41,922 bases of DNA, taken from Parvibaculum sp. (GTDB lineage: Bacteria > Pseudomonadota > Alphaproteobacteria > Parvibaculales > Parvibaculaceae). Each line of letters opens with the position of its first letter. Position 1 is the first letter of the stretch. The DNA is taken from the NCBI RefSeq assembly GCF_002684405.1, contig NZ_NYVD01000088.1:1-41922 (forward strand). Direction: 5' to 3'. The notes under the pieces were generated by a model. That model had not been told where the DNA came from and ran no database searches. It saw only the letters and a list, made by a program, of their open reading frames with translations. The translations under genes were made by a program, and so were the position numbers. Positions 1-7,148 of this stretch are shown here, in pieces.

Positions 1-78
1 CATGACGAAGAAATCGACACCACCTGACACCCCCTCCCCATCCCGCTATGCTGCCCCAAAACATAAAGGGAGAGCGCC

Positions 79-900
79 ATGAGCCAGCCAGCCGAACAAG
101 CGGCCACCGCCGAACCGATCCTGCTGCGCGAGGATGCGGGCGGGATCGCGACCCTGACGCTGAACCGCCCGAAACAGCGGAACAGCCTGTCGGGCGCGCT
201 GATGGAGGCGCTGACGGCGGAGCTTCACAAGGTCGCCGAAGACAGCACCGTGAGGGCCGTAATCCTGGCGGGGAACGGGCCGAGCTTCTGCGCCGGGCAC
301 GACCTCAAGGAACTCACCAATGCAAGGCAGGCCGAAGACCGGGGCCGCGCCTTCTTCGAAAAGACGATGAAGCAGTGCTCGACGCTGATGCAGGCGGTGA
401 TGCGCAGCCCCAAGCCGGTGATCGCACGCGTGCACGGCATCGCGACGGCCGCGGGCTGCCAGCTTGTTGCGAGCTGCGATCTCGCCGTGGCGGCGGAGGA
501 AGCGAAATTCGCCACGCCCGGCGTCAATATCGGGCTCTTCTGTTCGACGCCCATGGTCGCCCTGTCGCGCAATGTGACGCGCAAACATGCGATGGAAATG
601 CTGCTGACGGGCGAAATGATCCCCGCCGCGCGCGCCGCCGAAATGGGGCTCGTGAACAAGGTCGTGACGGCGGATGAACTCGACGCAGCGGTGCATCACT
701 TTGCCGACATCATTGCGTCGAAATCCGCCCTCACCGTCTCTATCGGCAAGGAGGCCTTTTACGACCAGCTCGAAATGGGCGTCGGCGAGGCTTACGACTA
801 TGCAAGCGAGGTGATGGTGCGCAATATGCTCGCCCGCGACGCGGAAGAAGGCATCGGCGCCTTCATCGAGAAACGCGAACCGAAATGGGAAGACCGATAG
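79..900 (+). CDS. enoyl-CoA hydratase/isomerase-family protein (ECHDC3-like, catalytic Glu absent)
   Basis: This 273-residue protein has a crotonase fold. The oxyanion-hole segment FCAGHDL lies at residues 70-76, and the second segment, [17 protein letters not shown], starts at 120. The two glutamates that classical enoyl-CoA hydratases use (in GGCE and QPE-type motifs) are Gln128 and Gly148 here. CoA-thioester binding is therefore likely, but simple hydration of enoyl-CoA is not assured. The sequence resembles the ECHDC3 subgroup. The start is set by GGGAG six bases upstream of ATG 79. The stop is followed after 2 bp by a CoA-binding protein, so the two genes are probably co-transcribed. The substrate is unknown. 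Confidence 0.85.
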   Translation: MSQPAEQAATAEPILLREDAGGIATLTLNRPKQRNSLSGALMEALTAELHKVAEDSTVRAVILAGNGPSFCAGHDLKELTNARQAEDRGRAFFEKTMKQCSTLMQAVMRSPKPVIARVHGIATAAGCQLVASCDLAVAAEEAKFATPGVNIGLFCSTPMVALSRNVTRKHAMEMLLTGEMIPAARAAEMGLVNKVVTADELDAAVHHFADIIASKSALTVSIGKEAFYDQLEMGVGEAYDYASEVMVRNMLARDAEEGIGAFIEKREPKWEDR

Positions 901-902
901 AC

Positions 903-1316
903 ATGGCAAGCGAGCCCGAGACCATCGAGAAAATCTTGCGCAGCGCGAAAGTGATTGCGCTGGTGGGTGCGAGCAACAAGCCCGAGCGCGACAGCAACAA
1001 GGTGATGGCCTTCCTTCAGTCGAAGGGCTATCGCGTGATCCCGGTGAACCCCGGCCTTGCCGGTCAGGAGATCAACGGCGAGACGGTCGCCGGGGCGCTG
1101 GCCGACATCGAAGAGCCCGTGGACATGGTGGATGTGTTCCGCAATTCCGACGCGGCGGGCGGCGTGACCGACGAGGCAATTGCCATCGGCGCCAAGGCGG
1201 TGTGGATGCAGCTCGGGGTCGTCAATGAAGACGCCGCGAAACGCGCCGAGGCCGCGGGCCTCGACGTGGTGATGGACCACTGCCCGAAGATAGAGATACC
1301 GAAACTGGGATTGTAG
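903..1316 (+). CDS. CoA-binding domain protein (YccU-like)
   Basis: A 137-residue single-domain Rossmann-fold protein of the CoA-binding family related to the N-terminus of succinyl-CoA synthetase alpha. [15 protein letters not shown] (about residues 17-31) is the nucleotide-binding glycine loop, followed by the family-typical VIPVNPG and a [10 protein letters not shown] segment. The start at 903 follows the upstream stop by 2 bp and has GGGAAGA in front of it. An in-frame ATG at 885 would overlap the upstream gene and add six residues. These proteins are common beside O-acetylhomoserine sulfhydrylase genes, as here. Their ligand is assumed to be CoA, but the cellular role is not established. 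Confidence 0.88.
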   Translation: MASEPETIEKILRSAKVIALVGASNKPERDSNKVMAFLQSKGYRVIPVNPGLAGQEINGETVAGALADIEEPVDMVDVFRNSDAAGGVTDEAIAIGAKAVWMQLGVVNEDAAKRAEAAGLDVVMDHCPKIEIPKLGL

Positions 1317-1400
1317 AAACGGAACGACAATCGCCGTCATGCCCCGCCCTCCTTGAACGTAAGGGTGGGCACGTCATGGCGCATCGAGAACAACAGCCTA

Positions 1401-1427
1401 TGGATCCCGGCTTCCGCCGGGATGACA
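1401..1427. repeat. REP-like dispersed repeat fragment (ATCCCGG / CCGGGAT hairpin)
   Basis: ATCCCGG (1404-1410) and CCGGGAT (1417-1423) form a perfect 7-bp inverted repeat with a 6-base loop, embedded in TGGATCCCGGCTTCCGCCGG followed by GATGACA. Read on the opposite strand in one frame it encodes the peptide VIPAEAGIH, a well-known signature of short extragenic repeats in GC-rich proteobacteria. It lies between the CoA-binding gene and metY, 24 bp before the metY start. It may simply be a parasitic repeat. With no T-tract it is not a terminator. Confidence 0.6.
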
Positions 1428-1450
1428 CCGAAAGAAGACAGGACAGAAAA

Positions 1451-2722
1451 ATGAGCGACCAGGCTTTCAACACGCTTGCCATTCACGCCGGAGCGCAGCC
1501 GGACCCGACCACGGGCGCGCGCGCGACGCCGATCTACCAGACGACTTCCTTCGCTTTCGACGATGCGGACCACGCCTCGCAGCTCTTCGGCCTGCAGGCC
1601 TTCGGCAACATCTATACGCGCATCACCAACCCGACGACGGCGGTGCTGGAAGAACGCGTCGCGGCGCTGGAAGGCGGCACGGCGGCGCTCGGCGTCTCAT
1701 CCGGCCACGCAGCGCAGCTTCTCGTCTTCCACACCATGCTGGAACCGGGCGATCATTTCGTGGCGGCCAAGCAGCTCTACGGCGGCTCCATCAACCAGTT
1801 CGGCCATGCCTTCAAGAAGTTCGGCTGGGAAGTCGATTGGGTGGACGTGTCCGACCCGGCGAATGTGAAGGCCGCCATCGGCAAGAAGACCAAGGCCGTC
1901 TTCATCGAAAGCCTGGCCAATCCCGGCGGCGTGGTGACGGACATCAAGGCGATTGCCGATATCGCGCATGAGGCGGGTATTCCGCTCGTCGTCGACAACA
2001 CGCTGGCCTCGCCCTATCTGTGCAACCCGCTGGCGCATGGCGCGGACATCGTCGTCCATTCCATGACGAAGTTCCTGGGCGGTCACGGCAATTCCATGGG
2101 CGGCGTCATCGTCGATGGCGGCGGCTTCGACTGGTCGAAGGACGGCAAGTACCCGACGCTCAGCGAGCCGTGCGAGAGCTATCACGGCATGAAGCTGCAT
2201 GAGACCTTCGGCAATATCGCCTTCGCCATCGCCTGCCGCGTGCTGGGCCTGCGCGACCTCGGCCCGGCCATCTCGCCCTTCAATTCCTTCATGATCCTGA
2301 CGGGCATCGAAACGCTGCCGCTGCGCATGCAGCGCCATTGCGACAATGCGCTGGAAGTGGCGACCTTCCTGAAAGACCATCCCAAGGTGAGCTGGGTGTC
2401 CTATGCGGGCCTGCCCGGCGACCCGCATCACGAGCTGATGAAGAAATACTCGCCCAAAGGCGCGGGCGCGGTCTTCACCTTCGGCGTAGAAGGCGGATAT
2501 GACGCGGGCGTGAAGCTGGTGAATTCGGTGAAGCTGCTGAGCCATCTCGCCAATGTGGGCGATACACGCAGCCTCATCATCCACCCGGCCTCCACGACGC
2601 ATCGTCAGCTCTCGGAAGAACAGCAAACCGCGGCGGGCGCAGGCCCCGACGTGGTGCGCCTCTCCGTCGGCATCGAGGATGCGAAAGACATCATCGCCGA
2701 TCTGGAACAGGCGCTGGCCTGA
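1451..2722 (+). CDS. metY: O-acetylhomoserine sulfhydrylase (aminocarboxypropyltransferase)
   Basis: A 423-residue PLP enzyme of the Cys/Met-metabolism family, and the length fits MetY. It makes homocysteine from O-acetylhomoserine and sulfide, or methanethiol to methionine, in the cytoplasm. The PLP lysine is K207 in VVHSMTKFLGGHGNSMGG. TPIYQTTSFAF and YTRITNPTT near the N-terminus and SVGIEDAKDIIADLEQAL at the end are typical. ATG 1451 has AGGA seven bases upstream and starts with the family-typical MSDQAFNTLAIHAG. The frame stays open upstream to 1376, but that stretch is repeat DNA. A strong terminator follows directly. O-succinylhomoserine as substrate cannot be excluded. Confidence 0.93.
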   Translation: MSDQAFNTLAIHAGAQPDPTTGARATPIYQTTSFAFDDADHASQLFGLQAFGNIYTRITNPTTAVLEERVAALEGGTAALGVSSGHAAQLLVFHTMLEPGDHFVAAKQLYGGSINQFGHAFKKFGWEVDWVDVSDPANVKAAIGKKTKAVFIESLANPGGVVTDIKAIADIAHEAGIPLVVDNTLASPYLCNPLAHGADIVVHSMTKFLGGHGNSMGGVIVDGGGFDWSKDGKYPTLSEPCESYHGMKLHETFGNIAFAIACRVLGLRDLGPAISPFNSFMILTGIETLPLRMQRHCDNALEVATFLKDHPKVSWVSYAGLPGDPHHELMKKYSPKGAGAVFTFGVEGGYDAGVKLVNSVKLLSHLANVGDTRSLIIHPASTTHRQLSEEQQTAAGAGPDVVRLSVGIEDAKDIIADLEQALA

Positions 2723-2746
2723 TCCAACGGGATCGAAGAACTAGAG

Positions 2747-2781
2747 AAGCCACCCCGGCAAAACCGGGGTGGCTTTTTTTT
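2747..2781 (+). terminator. Rho-independent terminator of metY
   Basis: AAGCCACCCCGG (2747-2758) and CCGGGGTGGCTT (2764-2775) form a perfect 12-bp stem around the loop CAAAA. The 3' arm runs into an eight-T tract (2774-2781). It sits 24 bp after the metY stop and ends 3 bp before the clpP stop on the other strand. On the minus strand the tail is only TTCTCTAG, so any effect there should be weaker. Confidence 0.93.
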
Positions 2782-2783
2782 AT

Positions 2784-3404
2784 TCAGTTCGCCTCAGGCG
2801 CCGCGCCCATCCCGCGCTCGGTAAGGATGCGGTCGATGAGCCCCCATTCGAGCGCCTGCTCCGCCGTCATGAAGCGGTCCCGGTCCATCGCCTGTTCGAA
2901 CTCCTCGTAAGAGCGTCCGCAATGCTCGGCGTAAGCCTTTGTGATGCGCTTCTTGGTGCGCAGAGTTTCTTCAGCATGAATGAGAATGTCGGACGCCTGC
3001 CCCTGAAAGCCGCCCGAAGGCTGATGGATCAGGATGCTGACATTGGGGAGCGCCGCGCGCTGGCCGGGTTCGCCCGCCATCAGCAGAAACGACCCCATCG
3101 AGCAGGCCGTCCCCATGCAGAGCGTATGCACGGGCGCCTTGATGTAGCGCATCGTGTCGTACATGGCGAAACCGCTGGTCACGACGCCACCGGGCGAATT
3201 GATATAGAGCTGGATCGGCTTCTTGGGATTTTCCGCTTCCAGAAACAACAGCTGCGCACAGACCAGAGCGGAGACGGTGTCGTTCACCTCGCCATTCAGG
3301 AAGATGATCCTCTCGCGCAGCAGGCGGGAATAAATGTCGAAAGAGCGTTCGCCGCGGCTCGACTGTTCGACGACCATAGGGACGAGTTGCATCGCTTCGC
3401 GCAT
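2784..3404 (-). CDS. clpP: ATP-dependent Clp protease proteolytic subunit
   Basis: A 206-residue serine peptidase of family S14. The catalytic triad is visible as Ser102 (GTACSMGSF), His127 (ILIHQPSGG) and Asp176 (DRDRFM). It forms the barrel chamber that works with ClpA/ClpX unfoldases in cytoplasmic protein turnover. The active-site context reads TACSM rather than the common QAASM. No clpX, lon or tig gene lies next to it here, unlike the usual tig-clpP-clpX order, so this may be a second, stand-alone ClpP paralog. The gene follows the SRPBCC gene by 45 bp on the same strand. A second in-frame ATG lies four codons in. Confidence 0.93.
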   Translation of the reverse strand: MREAMQLVPMVVEQSSRGERSFDIYSRLLRERIIFLNGEVNDTVSALVCAQLLFLEAENPKKPIQLYINSPGGVVTSGFAMYDTMRYIKAPVHTLCMGTACSMGSFLLMAGEPGQRAALPNVSILIHQPSGGFQGQASDILIHAEETLRTKKRITKAYAEHCGRSYEEFEQAMDRDRFMTAEQALEWGLIDRILTERGMGAAPEAN

Positions 3405-3449
3405 CGGCGAATTCCTTTCTTCTGAATGTGACGGTGAAAGCCCTGCGCG

Positions 3450-3800
3450 TCAGGCGGCGCGCATCATCACGGACTCGTTGTTGTTCGACGCGGGCGGCAG
3501 CAGCCGTGCATCGGCCAGCCCGTGAACGATCGTCAGGATCGTCCCGCCCCGTTCATCGGGCCGGAGCTGAAACGCGACGATGCTTTCAAGGTAAGGCGGT
3601 TCGTCATCGCGCATCCGGTAACGAATTTCCTCGCCCGTCTCCACCGATACCGGCTCGGCATCGGCCAGATCGCGGCCCGGCAGCCATTTCTTACGAAAGG
3701 CGGGGTCGCTCACCGCGCGCCAGACTTTCTCCGGCGGTGCATCGAGTTCATATTCCTGCACCAGTTCCCGCGGCCGTTCTTCGGTCTTCAGCTTGCTCAT
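3450..3800 (-). CDS. SRPBCC (AHSA1/START-like) domain protein
   Basis: A 116-residue protein of the Bet v1/AHSA1 class: VQEYELDAPPEKVWRAVSDP (about 14-33), then KKWLPG and a C-terminal helix. Such domains bind hydrophobic ligands. Small members next to ArsR regulators are very common, and their role is mostly unassigned. The start codon ATG 3800 overlaps the arsR stop by 4 bp (ATGA), so translation is coupled. The C-terminal tail looks shorter and more polar (SNNNESVMMRAA) than the usual amphipathic last helix, which may mark a shortened variant. An extended reading to 4115 in this frame only shadows arsR. Confidence 0.85.
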   Translation of the reverse strand: MSKLKTEERPRELVQEYELDAPPEKVWRAVSDPAFRKKWLPGRDLADAEPVSVETGEEIRYRMRDDEPPYLESIVAFQLRPDERGGTILTIVHGLADARLLPPASNNNESVMMRAA

Positions 3801-4111
3801 GGGTCCATATCCTTCAGCAGAGCCTTCAACGCATCGATCCGCGCCGGCCAATAGGCACGGTATTTCGCGAGCCATTCGGCGATAAGCGCCAGCCCGTCGG
3901 GATCGACCTCGTAATTCACGAAACGCCCCTGCCGCTGCTCGCGCACCAGCTTCGCATTGCGCAGCACGGCAAGATGCTGGGACATGGCCGGCTGGCTGAT
4001 CTCCATGCCCTCGCGCAAGGCGCTGGCATTCATCGTGCCGCTTGCGAGCTTTTCGAAGATCGCGCGGCGCGTCGGATCGGCCAGAGCCTTGAATATGTCG
4101 TTCTCGATCAT
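3797..4111 (-). CDS. ArsR-family transcriptional regulator
   Basis: A 104-residue winged-helix repressor: FKALADPTRRAIFEKLASG, then the recognition-helix region ISQPAMSQHLAVLRNAKLV, then the wing REQRQGRFVNYEV. No metal-binding CxC motif of the ArsR/SmtB metal sensors is present, so it belongs to the non-metal ArsR group usually paired with SRPBCC genes. It overlaps the downstream SRPBCC gene by 4 bp. A perfect 12-bp inverted repeat begins 2 bp before its start codon, which strongly suggests autoregulation. The inducer is unknown. Confidence 0.92.
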   Translation of the reverse strand: MIENDIFKALADPTRRAIFEKLASGTMNASALREGMEISQPAMSQHLAVLRNAKLVREQRQGRFVNYEVDPDGLALIAEWLAKYRAYWPARIDALKALLKDMDP

Positions 4112-4113
4112 GC

Positions 4114-4141
4114 AATCAGATAAGCACGCGCTTATCTGATT
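4114..4141. promoter_or_regulatory. Operator palindrome of the arsR-SRPBCC operon
   Basis: AATCAGATAAGC (4114-4125) and GCTTATCTGATT (4130-4141) are exact reverse complements separated by ACGC. The palindrome begins 2 bp upstream of the arsR ATG (4111), leaving no room for a Shine-Dalgarno sequence outside it. Either the mRNA is leaderless or the operator overlaps the initiation region. ArsR repressors bind 12-2-12-type inverted repeats, so this is the likely autoregulatory site. Binding itself is inferred. Confidence 0.8.
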
Positions 4142-4207
4142 CGCAATGCCGAAACATCCGAGATCCGCGTCGTGAGATAATCCCGGGATGACATCAAAGG
4201 GTGTAGA

Positions 4208-5323
4208 TCAGCCTGTCGCCACGCCCAGCCTTGCGGACGGCGTCAGCCGGTGGGCGTGCCAGACGGCGGCGGCGAGCACGATGACGGCGCCCGCCTGATG
4301 CGCCGCGCCCATGGGGATCGGCACCACCATGACCAGCGTGCCGATGCCGAGAACGACTTGCGCCAGCACGGCGGCCAGTAGGCAGTTGGCCGAGAGCCTT
4401 GCGTCCGCCACGCCGCTCGCGCGGACGCGCCACCAATGCCAGCCCGTCAGGATCACCAGCACATAGGCGAACATGCGGTGCTGATACTGCACGGTGAGTA
4501 GATTCTCGAAGAAGTTCGACCACCAGGGCTGAAGGTGGAAAAGCCCCTCCGGCGCGAAGAAGGCACCCTGAATGAGCGGCCATGTATTGTGGATGAAGCC
4601 CGCCCGCGTGCCCGCCACGAAAGCGCCCAGCACGATCTGCAGGAAGAACCCCGCGATCAGCCAGCGGGCGGCGGTGGAAAGCCCACTCCCCGCGTCCGGC
4701 GCATGGGACACCGCATCGCGGCTGCTGCGCCACAGGCTCAACCCCGTCCAGAAAATATAGGCGAAGAGAATGAGGGCGAGCGTCAGATGCGCCGCGAGCC
4801 GGTACTGGCTGACCTCCGTGCGGTGCACGAGGCCGCTCTTCACCATCCACCAGCCAAGCGCGCCCTGCAGGCCGCCCAGCACGAACAGAATGGCGAGCTT
4901 CGGCACCAATGCGCGCTCGACCTTCTTCGTGAAGGCAAACCAGAGGAACGGAATGAGGAAGGCAAAGCCGATGAGACGGCCGAGCAGCCTGTGCCCCCAT
5001 TCCCACCAATAGATCTGCTTGAACTCCGACAGCGACATCCCCTTGTTGAGCGCGGCATATTGGGGAATCTGCTTGTAGAGGTCGAACTCGCGCTGCCAGT
5101 CGGTCTGGCTCAGCGGCGGGAGCGCGCCCGTCACCGGCTTCCACTCGGTGATCGAAAGCCCCGACTCGGTAAGCCGGGTCAGCCCGCCGACAACCACCAT
5201 CACGAAGATGAGCGCGGCCACGCCGAAAAGCCAGATGGCGATCTGGCGATTGGCTTCGGGCTTATGGCCCAGGTGCGCCGAGGGATGAGATGAGGGGCCG
5301 GTTTCGATGCGCTGTGCGGTCAT
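4208..5323 (-). CDS. ctaA: Heme A synthase (COX15/CtaA)
   Basis: A 371-residue inner-membrane protein that oxidises the C8 methyl group of heme O to make heme A for aa3-type cytochrome oxidase. About eight membrane helices are visible. The family motifs with candidate heme-ligand histidines are EWGHRLLGR, QYRLAAHL, QYQHRMFAY and GAAHQAGA. The start of the first helix region, GGLTRLTESGLSITEW, is diagnostic. It is the alphaproteobacterial (type 2, COX15) form, longer than the Bacillus CtaA. The oxidase and heme O synthase genes are not in the window. Confidence 0.95.
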   Translation of the reverse strand: MTAQRIETGPSSHPSAHLGHKPEANRQIAIWLFGVAALIFVMVVVGGLTRLTESGLSITEWKPVTGALPPLSQTDWQREFDLYKQIPQYAALNKGMSLSEFKQIYWWEWGHRLLGRLIGFAFLIPFLWFAFTKKVERALVPKLAILFVLGGLQGALGWWMVKSGLVHRTEVSQYRLAAHLTLALILFAYIFWTGLSLWRSSRDAVSHAPDAGSGLSTAARWLIAGFFLQIVLGAFVAGTRAGFIHNTWPLIQGAFFAPEGLFHLQPWWSNFFENLLTVQYQHRMFAYVLVILTGWHWWRVRASGVADARLSANCLLAAVLAQVVLGIGTLVMVVPIPMGAAHQAGAVIVLAAAVWHAHRLTPSARLGVATG

Positions 5324-5402
5324 GAGGCTGATTTAGCGCGCCCGACGCGAAAAGCCCAGCCCGGGAAAGGCCGCGGCGCCGCTTTCGAAGCTGAATTTTT
5401 GG

Positions 5403-5509
5403 TCATGAAGGTGAGGCCGGAGAGCGCTCCGAGGAGGGCTTTGCTCTCCCCTTTTCATGATCGGGGCTTTGCCCCGGGCCTGAGAATGTCCTATCAGGTG
5501 GCATTCTCA
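5403..5509 (+). promoter_or_regulatory. Structured leader upstream of the DUF2842 gene
   Basis: Three consecutive hairpins can be drawn: GGAGGGC (5433-5439)/GCTCTCC (5443-5449) with loop TTT and one G-U pair; GGGGC (5463-5467)/GCCCC (5471-5475), again with loop TTT; and TGAGAATG (5481-5488)/CATTCTCA (5502-5509). TCATGAA (5403-5409) and TTCATGA (5454-5460) are also complementary and could enclose the first. The third hairpin ends three bases before the GGAG ribosome-binding site. No known riboswitch class was recognised. It could be a cis-regulatory RNA or a decayed repeat. Confidence 0.45.
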
Positions 5510-5521
5510 ATGGAGACGGAC

Positions 5522-5740
5522 ATGCGCCTCAATATCCGCACCAGGAAGCTGATCGGCACCATCGTGCTTCTGGTCTTCCTGACGCTCTACGCTTTTCTGG
5601 TGATGACCATTGCGGTCAGCCACCTGCCGGATAACGGCTTCCTCCAGTTCATCTACTACCTGACGGCAGGCGTGATCTGGGCGTTCCCGATGAAATATCT
5701 GATTATCTGGATGGTCCGGCCCGACCCCGAAGAGGAATAG
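5522..5740 (+). CDS. DUF2842 family small membrane protein
   Basis: A 72-residue protein with two membrane helices: GTIVLLVFLTLYAFLVMTIA (about 12-31) and FLQFIYYLTAGVIWAFPM (about 40-57), ending KYLIIWMVRPDPEEE. This matches the alphaproteobacterial DUF2842 family, whose function is unknown. The start at ATG 5522 is favoured by GGAG six bases upstream. Upstream in-frame ATGs (5510 and earlier) would place the folded leader inside the coding region. It ends 12 bp before the stop of a convergent 26-codon ORF. Confidence 0.85.
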   Translation: MRLNIRTRKLIGTIVLLVFLTLYAFLVMTIAVSHLPDNGFLQFIYYLTAGVIWAFPMKYLIIWMVRPDPEEE

Positions 5741-5752
5741 GCCGAAATCCGA

Positions 5753-5833
5753 TCACATCAGCCGGCCGGTCTTCAGATAGTTGAAGAACAGGATCGCTAC
5801 GAAAAACAGGGCGATGGGGATGATGTTGGCCAT
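5753..5833 (-). CDS. 26-residue single-span membrane micro-protein (unrecognised)
   Basis: This short ORF encodes MANIIPIALFFVAILFFNYL followed by KTGRLM: one continuous hydrophobic helix (about residues 4-20) with a short basic C-terminal tail (K, R). The ribosome-binding site is excellent: GGAG seven bases before the ATG (GGAGTTTTTCG then ATG). The gene converges on DUF2842 with a 12-bp gap. The size and layout match the small helper subunits found in respiratory and transport complexes, but I cannot assign it to a family. The function is unknown. Coding status rests on the RBS and the helix-like composition. Confidence 0.6.
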   Translation of the reverse strand: MANIIPIALFFVAILFFNYLKTGRLM

Positions 5834-5930
5834 CGAAAAACTCCGGCAGATAAAAGCTGAACGGGGCACCCGTCTCGTCGGTCGAGGGTGAGCGCCGATT
5901 GGGCCGCAATGTGCCCCAGCTTCGCGCAAA

Positions 5931-5967
5931 AGAAAAGGGCCGCCCGTCGATTAGACGAGCGGCCCTT
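5931..5967 (-). terminator. Rho-independent terminator after tRNA-Pro
   Basis: AAGGGCCGC (5935-5943) pairs with GCGGCCCTT (5959-5967), extended by CGTC/GACG inside with one bulged base on each side. On the minus strand the stem is followed by TTTTCTTTT, typical of an intrinsic terminator. It lies 13 bp beyond the 3' end of the tRNA and probably ends the merR/tRNA transcription unit. Confidence 0.85.
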
Positions 5968-5980
5968 AGTCTTCACAAAT

Positions 5981-6057
5981 TGGTCGGAGCGGCGGGATTC
6001 GAACCCACGACCCCTTGTCCCCCAGACAAGTGCGCTACCGGGCTGCGCTACGCTCCG
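5981..6057 (-). tRNA. tRNA-Pro (anticodon GGG)
   Basis: The 77-nt cloverleaf on the minus strand has acceptor stem CGGAGCG/CGCTCCG, discriminator A and an encoded CCA. The anticodon arm is CTTGT, loop CTGGGGG, ACAAG, giving anticodon GGG for CCC/CCU proline codons. The T-loop GGTTCGAATC is standard. It lies 71 bp downstream of merR and is followed by a terminator. No integrase or attachment-site duplication is visible beside it. Confidence 0.97.
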
Positions 6058-6128
6058 TCGGCTGTGAAGGCGCGGACTATAGACGCGCCCTTTCGGCTCG
6101 GCAACCGCAGAAAACGGTGCATCCGACC

Positions 6129-6662
6129 TTAATTTTCGTCTTCTTCCTCTTCCCAGAGAGTCTCGTCGATCTCTTCCTTCAAGGTGACGAGATCGTCGAG
6201 AATACGCGAGAGCCGCTGGCGCCCTGCGGCGTCGATGGAAGCGCCGCCCGCCTGGACGTCTTCCTCCGCGCCCTCATGGTCTGAACGCTGTACCGCTTCG
6301 CGGGCAAGCTCGGCGACCGAGGCATCGGCGGTGCCCCGGCCGGTCTCGGAAACGAACTTCGCGCCCTGCTCGCGAAAGACCTTCTGTACACCCTTGATGG
6401 TATAGCCGTCATTGTAGAGAAGCGCGCGCACGCCGCGCAGAAGGTCCACATCTTCGGGACGGTAATAGCGCCGCCCGCCGCCGCGCTTCAGCGGGCGGAT
6501 ATGGCTGAACTTGCTTTCCCAGAAGCGCAGCACATGCTGCGGCACGTCGAGATCGGCCGCGACTTCGCTGATTGTGCGAAAAGCTTCAGGAGACTTTTGT
6601 GCTGTAGAATGAGGCACTTGCCGACCGTCCTCAATCCGGTTTCCGACCACAGATCTTACCAT
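6129..6662 (-). CDS. MerR-family transcriptional regulator (ihfA-linked)
   Basis: A 177-residue protein with an N-terminal MerR winged helix: [20 protein letters not shown] (about 28-47), then [25 protein letters not shown] and a short dimer helix. The acidic C-terminus ([11 protein letters not shown]) has no cysteine effector site. Proteins of this kind directly downstream of ihfA are conserved in proteobacteria, but the target is not established. The 41-bp gap to ihfA suggests one operon. The start is uncertain: an in-frame GTG 15 codons downstream (residue 16) is preceded by GAGGACGG and may be the true start, because ATG 6662 has no clear ribosome-binding site. Confidence 0.85.
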   Translation of the reverse strand: MVRSVVGNRIEDGRQVPHSTAQKSPEAFRTISEVAADLDVPQHVLRFWESKFSHIRPLKRGGGRRYYRPEDVDLLRGVRALLYNDGYTIKGVQKVFREQGAKFVSETGRGTADASVAELAREAVQRSDHEGAEEDVQAGGASIDAAGRQRLSRILDDLVTLKEEIDETLWEEEEDEN

Positions 6663-6703
6663 ATTCTACGCGAACCCGACGGGAGCGCCGGTACTTGAGA
6701 GCT

Positions 6704-7021
6704 TCAGTCCGCCGCAGCGGCCTTGCTGCTCAACGCATCGTTGATGCGTTCCTTCAAGACATGGCTTGGACGGAAGACGAGAACGCGCCGCGGTTTGATC
6801 GGCACTTCCTCGCCCGTCTTCGGGTTACGGCCCATCCGGCCGCCCTTTTGCCGGACGGAGAACGAACCGAAGGACGACAGCTTCACCGTGTCGCCGCCGG
6901 CAAGACAATCCGAAATTTCCTGCAATACCCGTTCGACCAGATCGGCCGACTCGTTCCGCGACAAGCCGACTTCCTGATAAACCGCTTCGCTCAGATGAGC
7001 GCGCGTGATCGTATCCCCCAT
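6704..7021 (-). CDS. ihfA: Integration host factor subunit alpha
   Basis: A 105-residue HU/IHF-family DNA-bending protein. The family signature [20 protein letters not shown] (about 51-70) includes the beta-arm proline region, followed by the C-terminal [14 protein letters not shown]. The alpha subunit is indicated by [20 protein letters not shown] and by its position between fabH and merR. The partner IhfB lies elsewhere. GAGGTG precedes the ATG at good spacing. It helps shape nucleoid structure and promoter architecture. Confidence 0.94.
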   Translation of the reverse strand: MGDTITRAHLSEAVYQEVGLSRNESADLVERVLQEISDCLAGGDTVKLSSFGSFSVRQKGGRMGRNPKTGEEVPIKPRRVLVFRPSHVLKERINDALSSKAAAAD

Positions 7022-7148
7022 CGCCGCACCTCTGCAATTTCGTCACTAAGCGTAGGGCTAGCCCAGAAACCCGTCAATATCAATGAATTGGCAGCTTTTT
7101 CTAATCGGCCGTTTCATAGATTACCGCAATATGTCCTGCGCGTCGGGC

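Noticed and set aside
1-78. A gene starting at CAT (1-3) on the minus strand and leaving the window
   Set aside because: Only the start codon would lie inside, and there is no independent support.
5981-6057. tRNA-Pro as an integration site
   Set aside because: No integrase, no partial tRNA duplication and no foreign-looking genes are present on either side.
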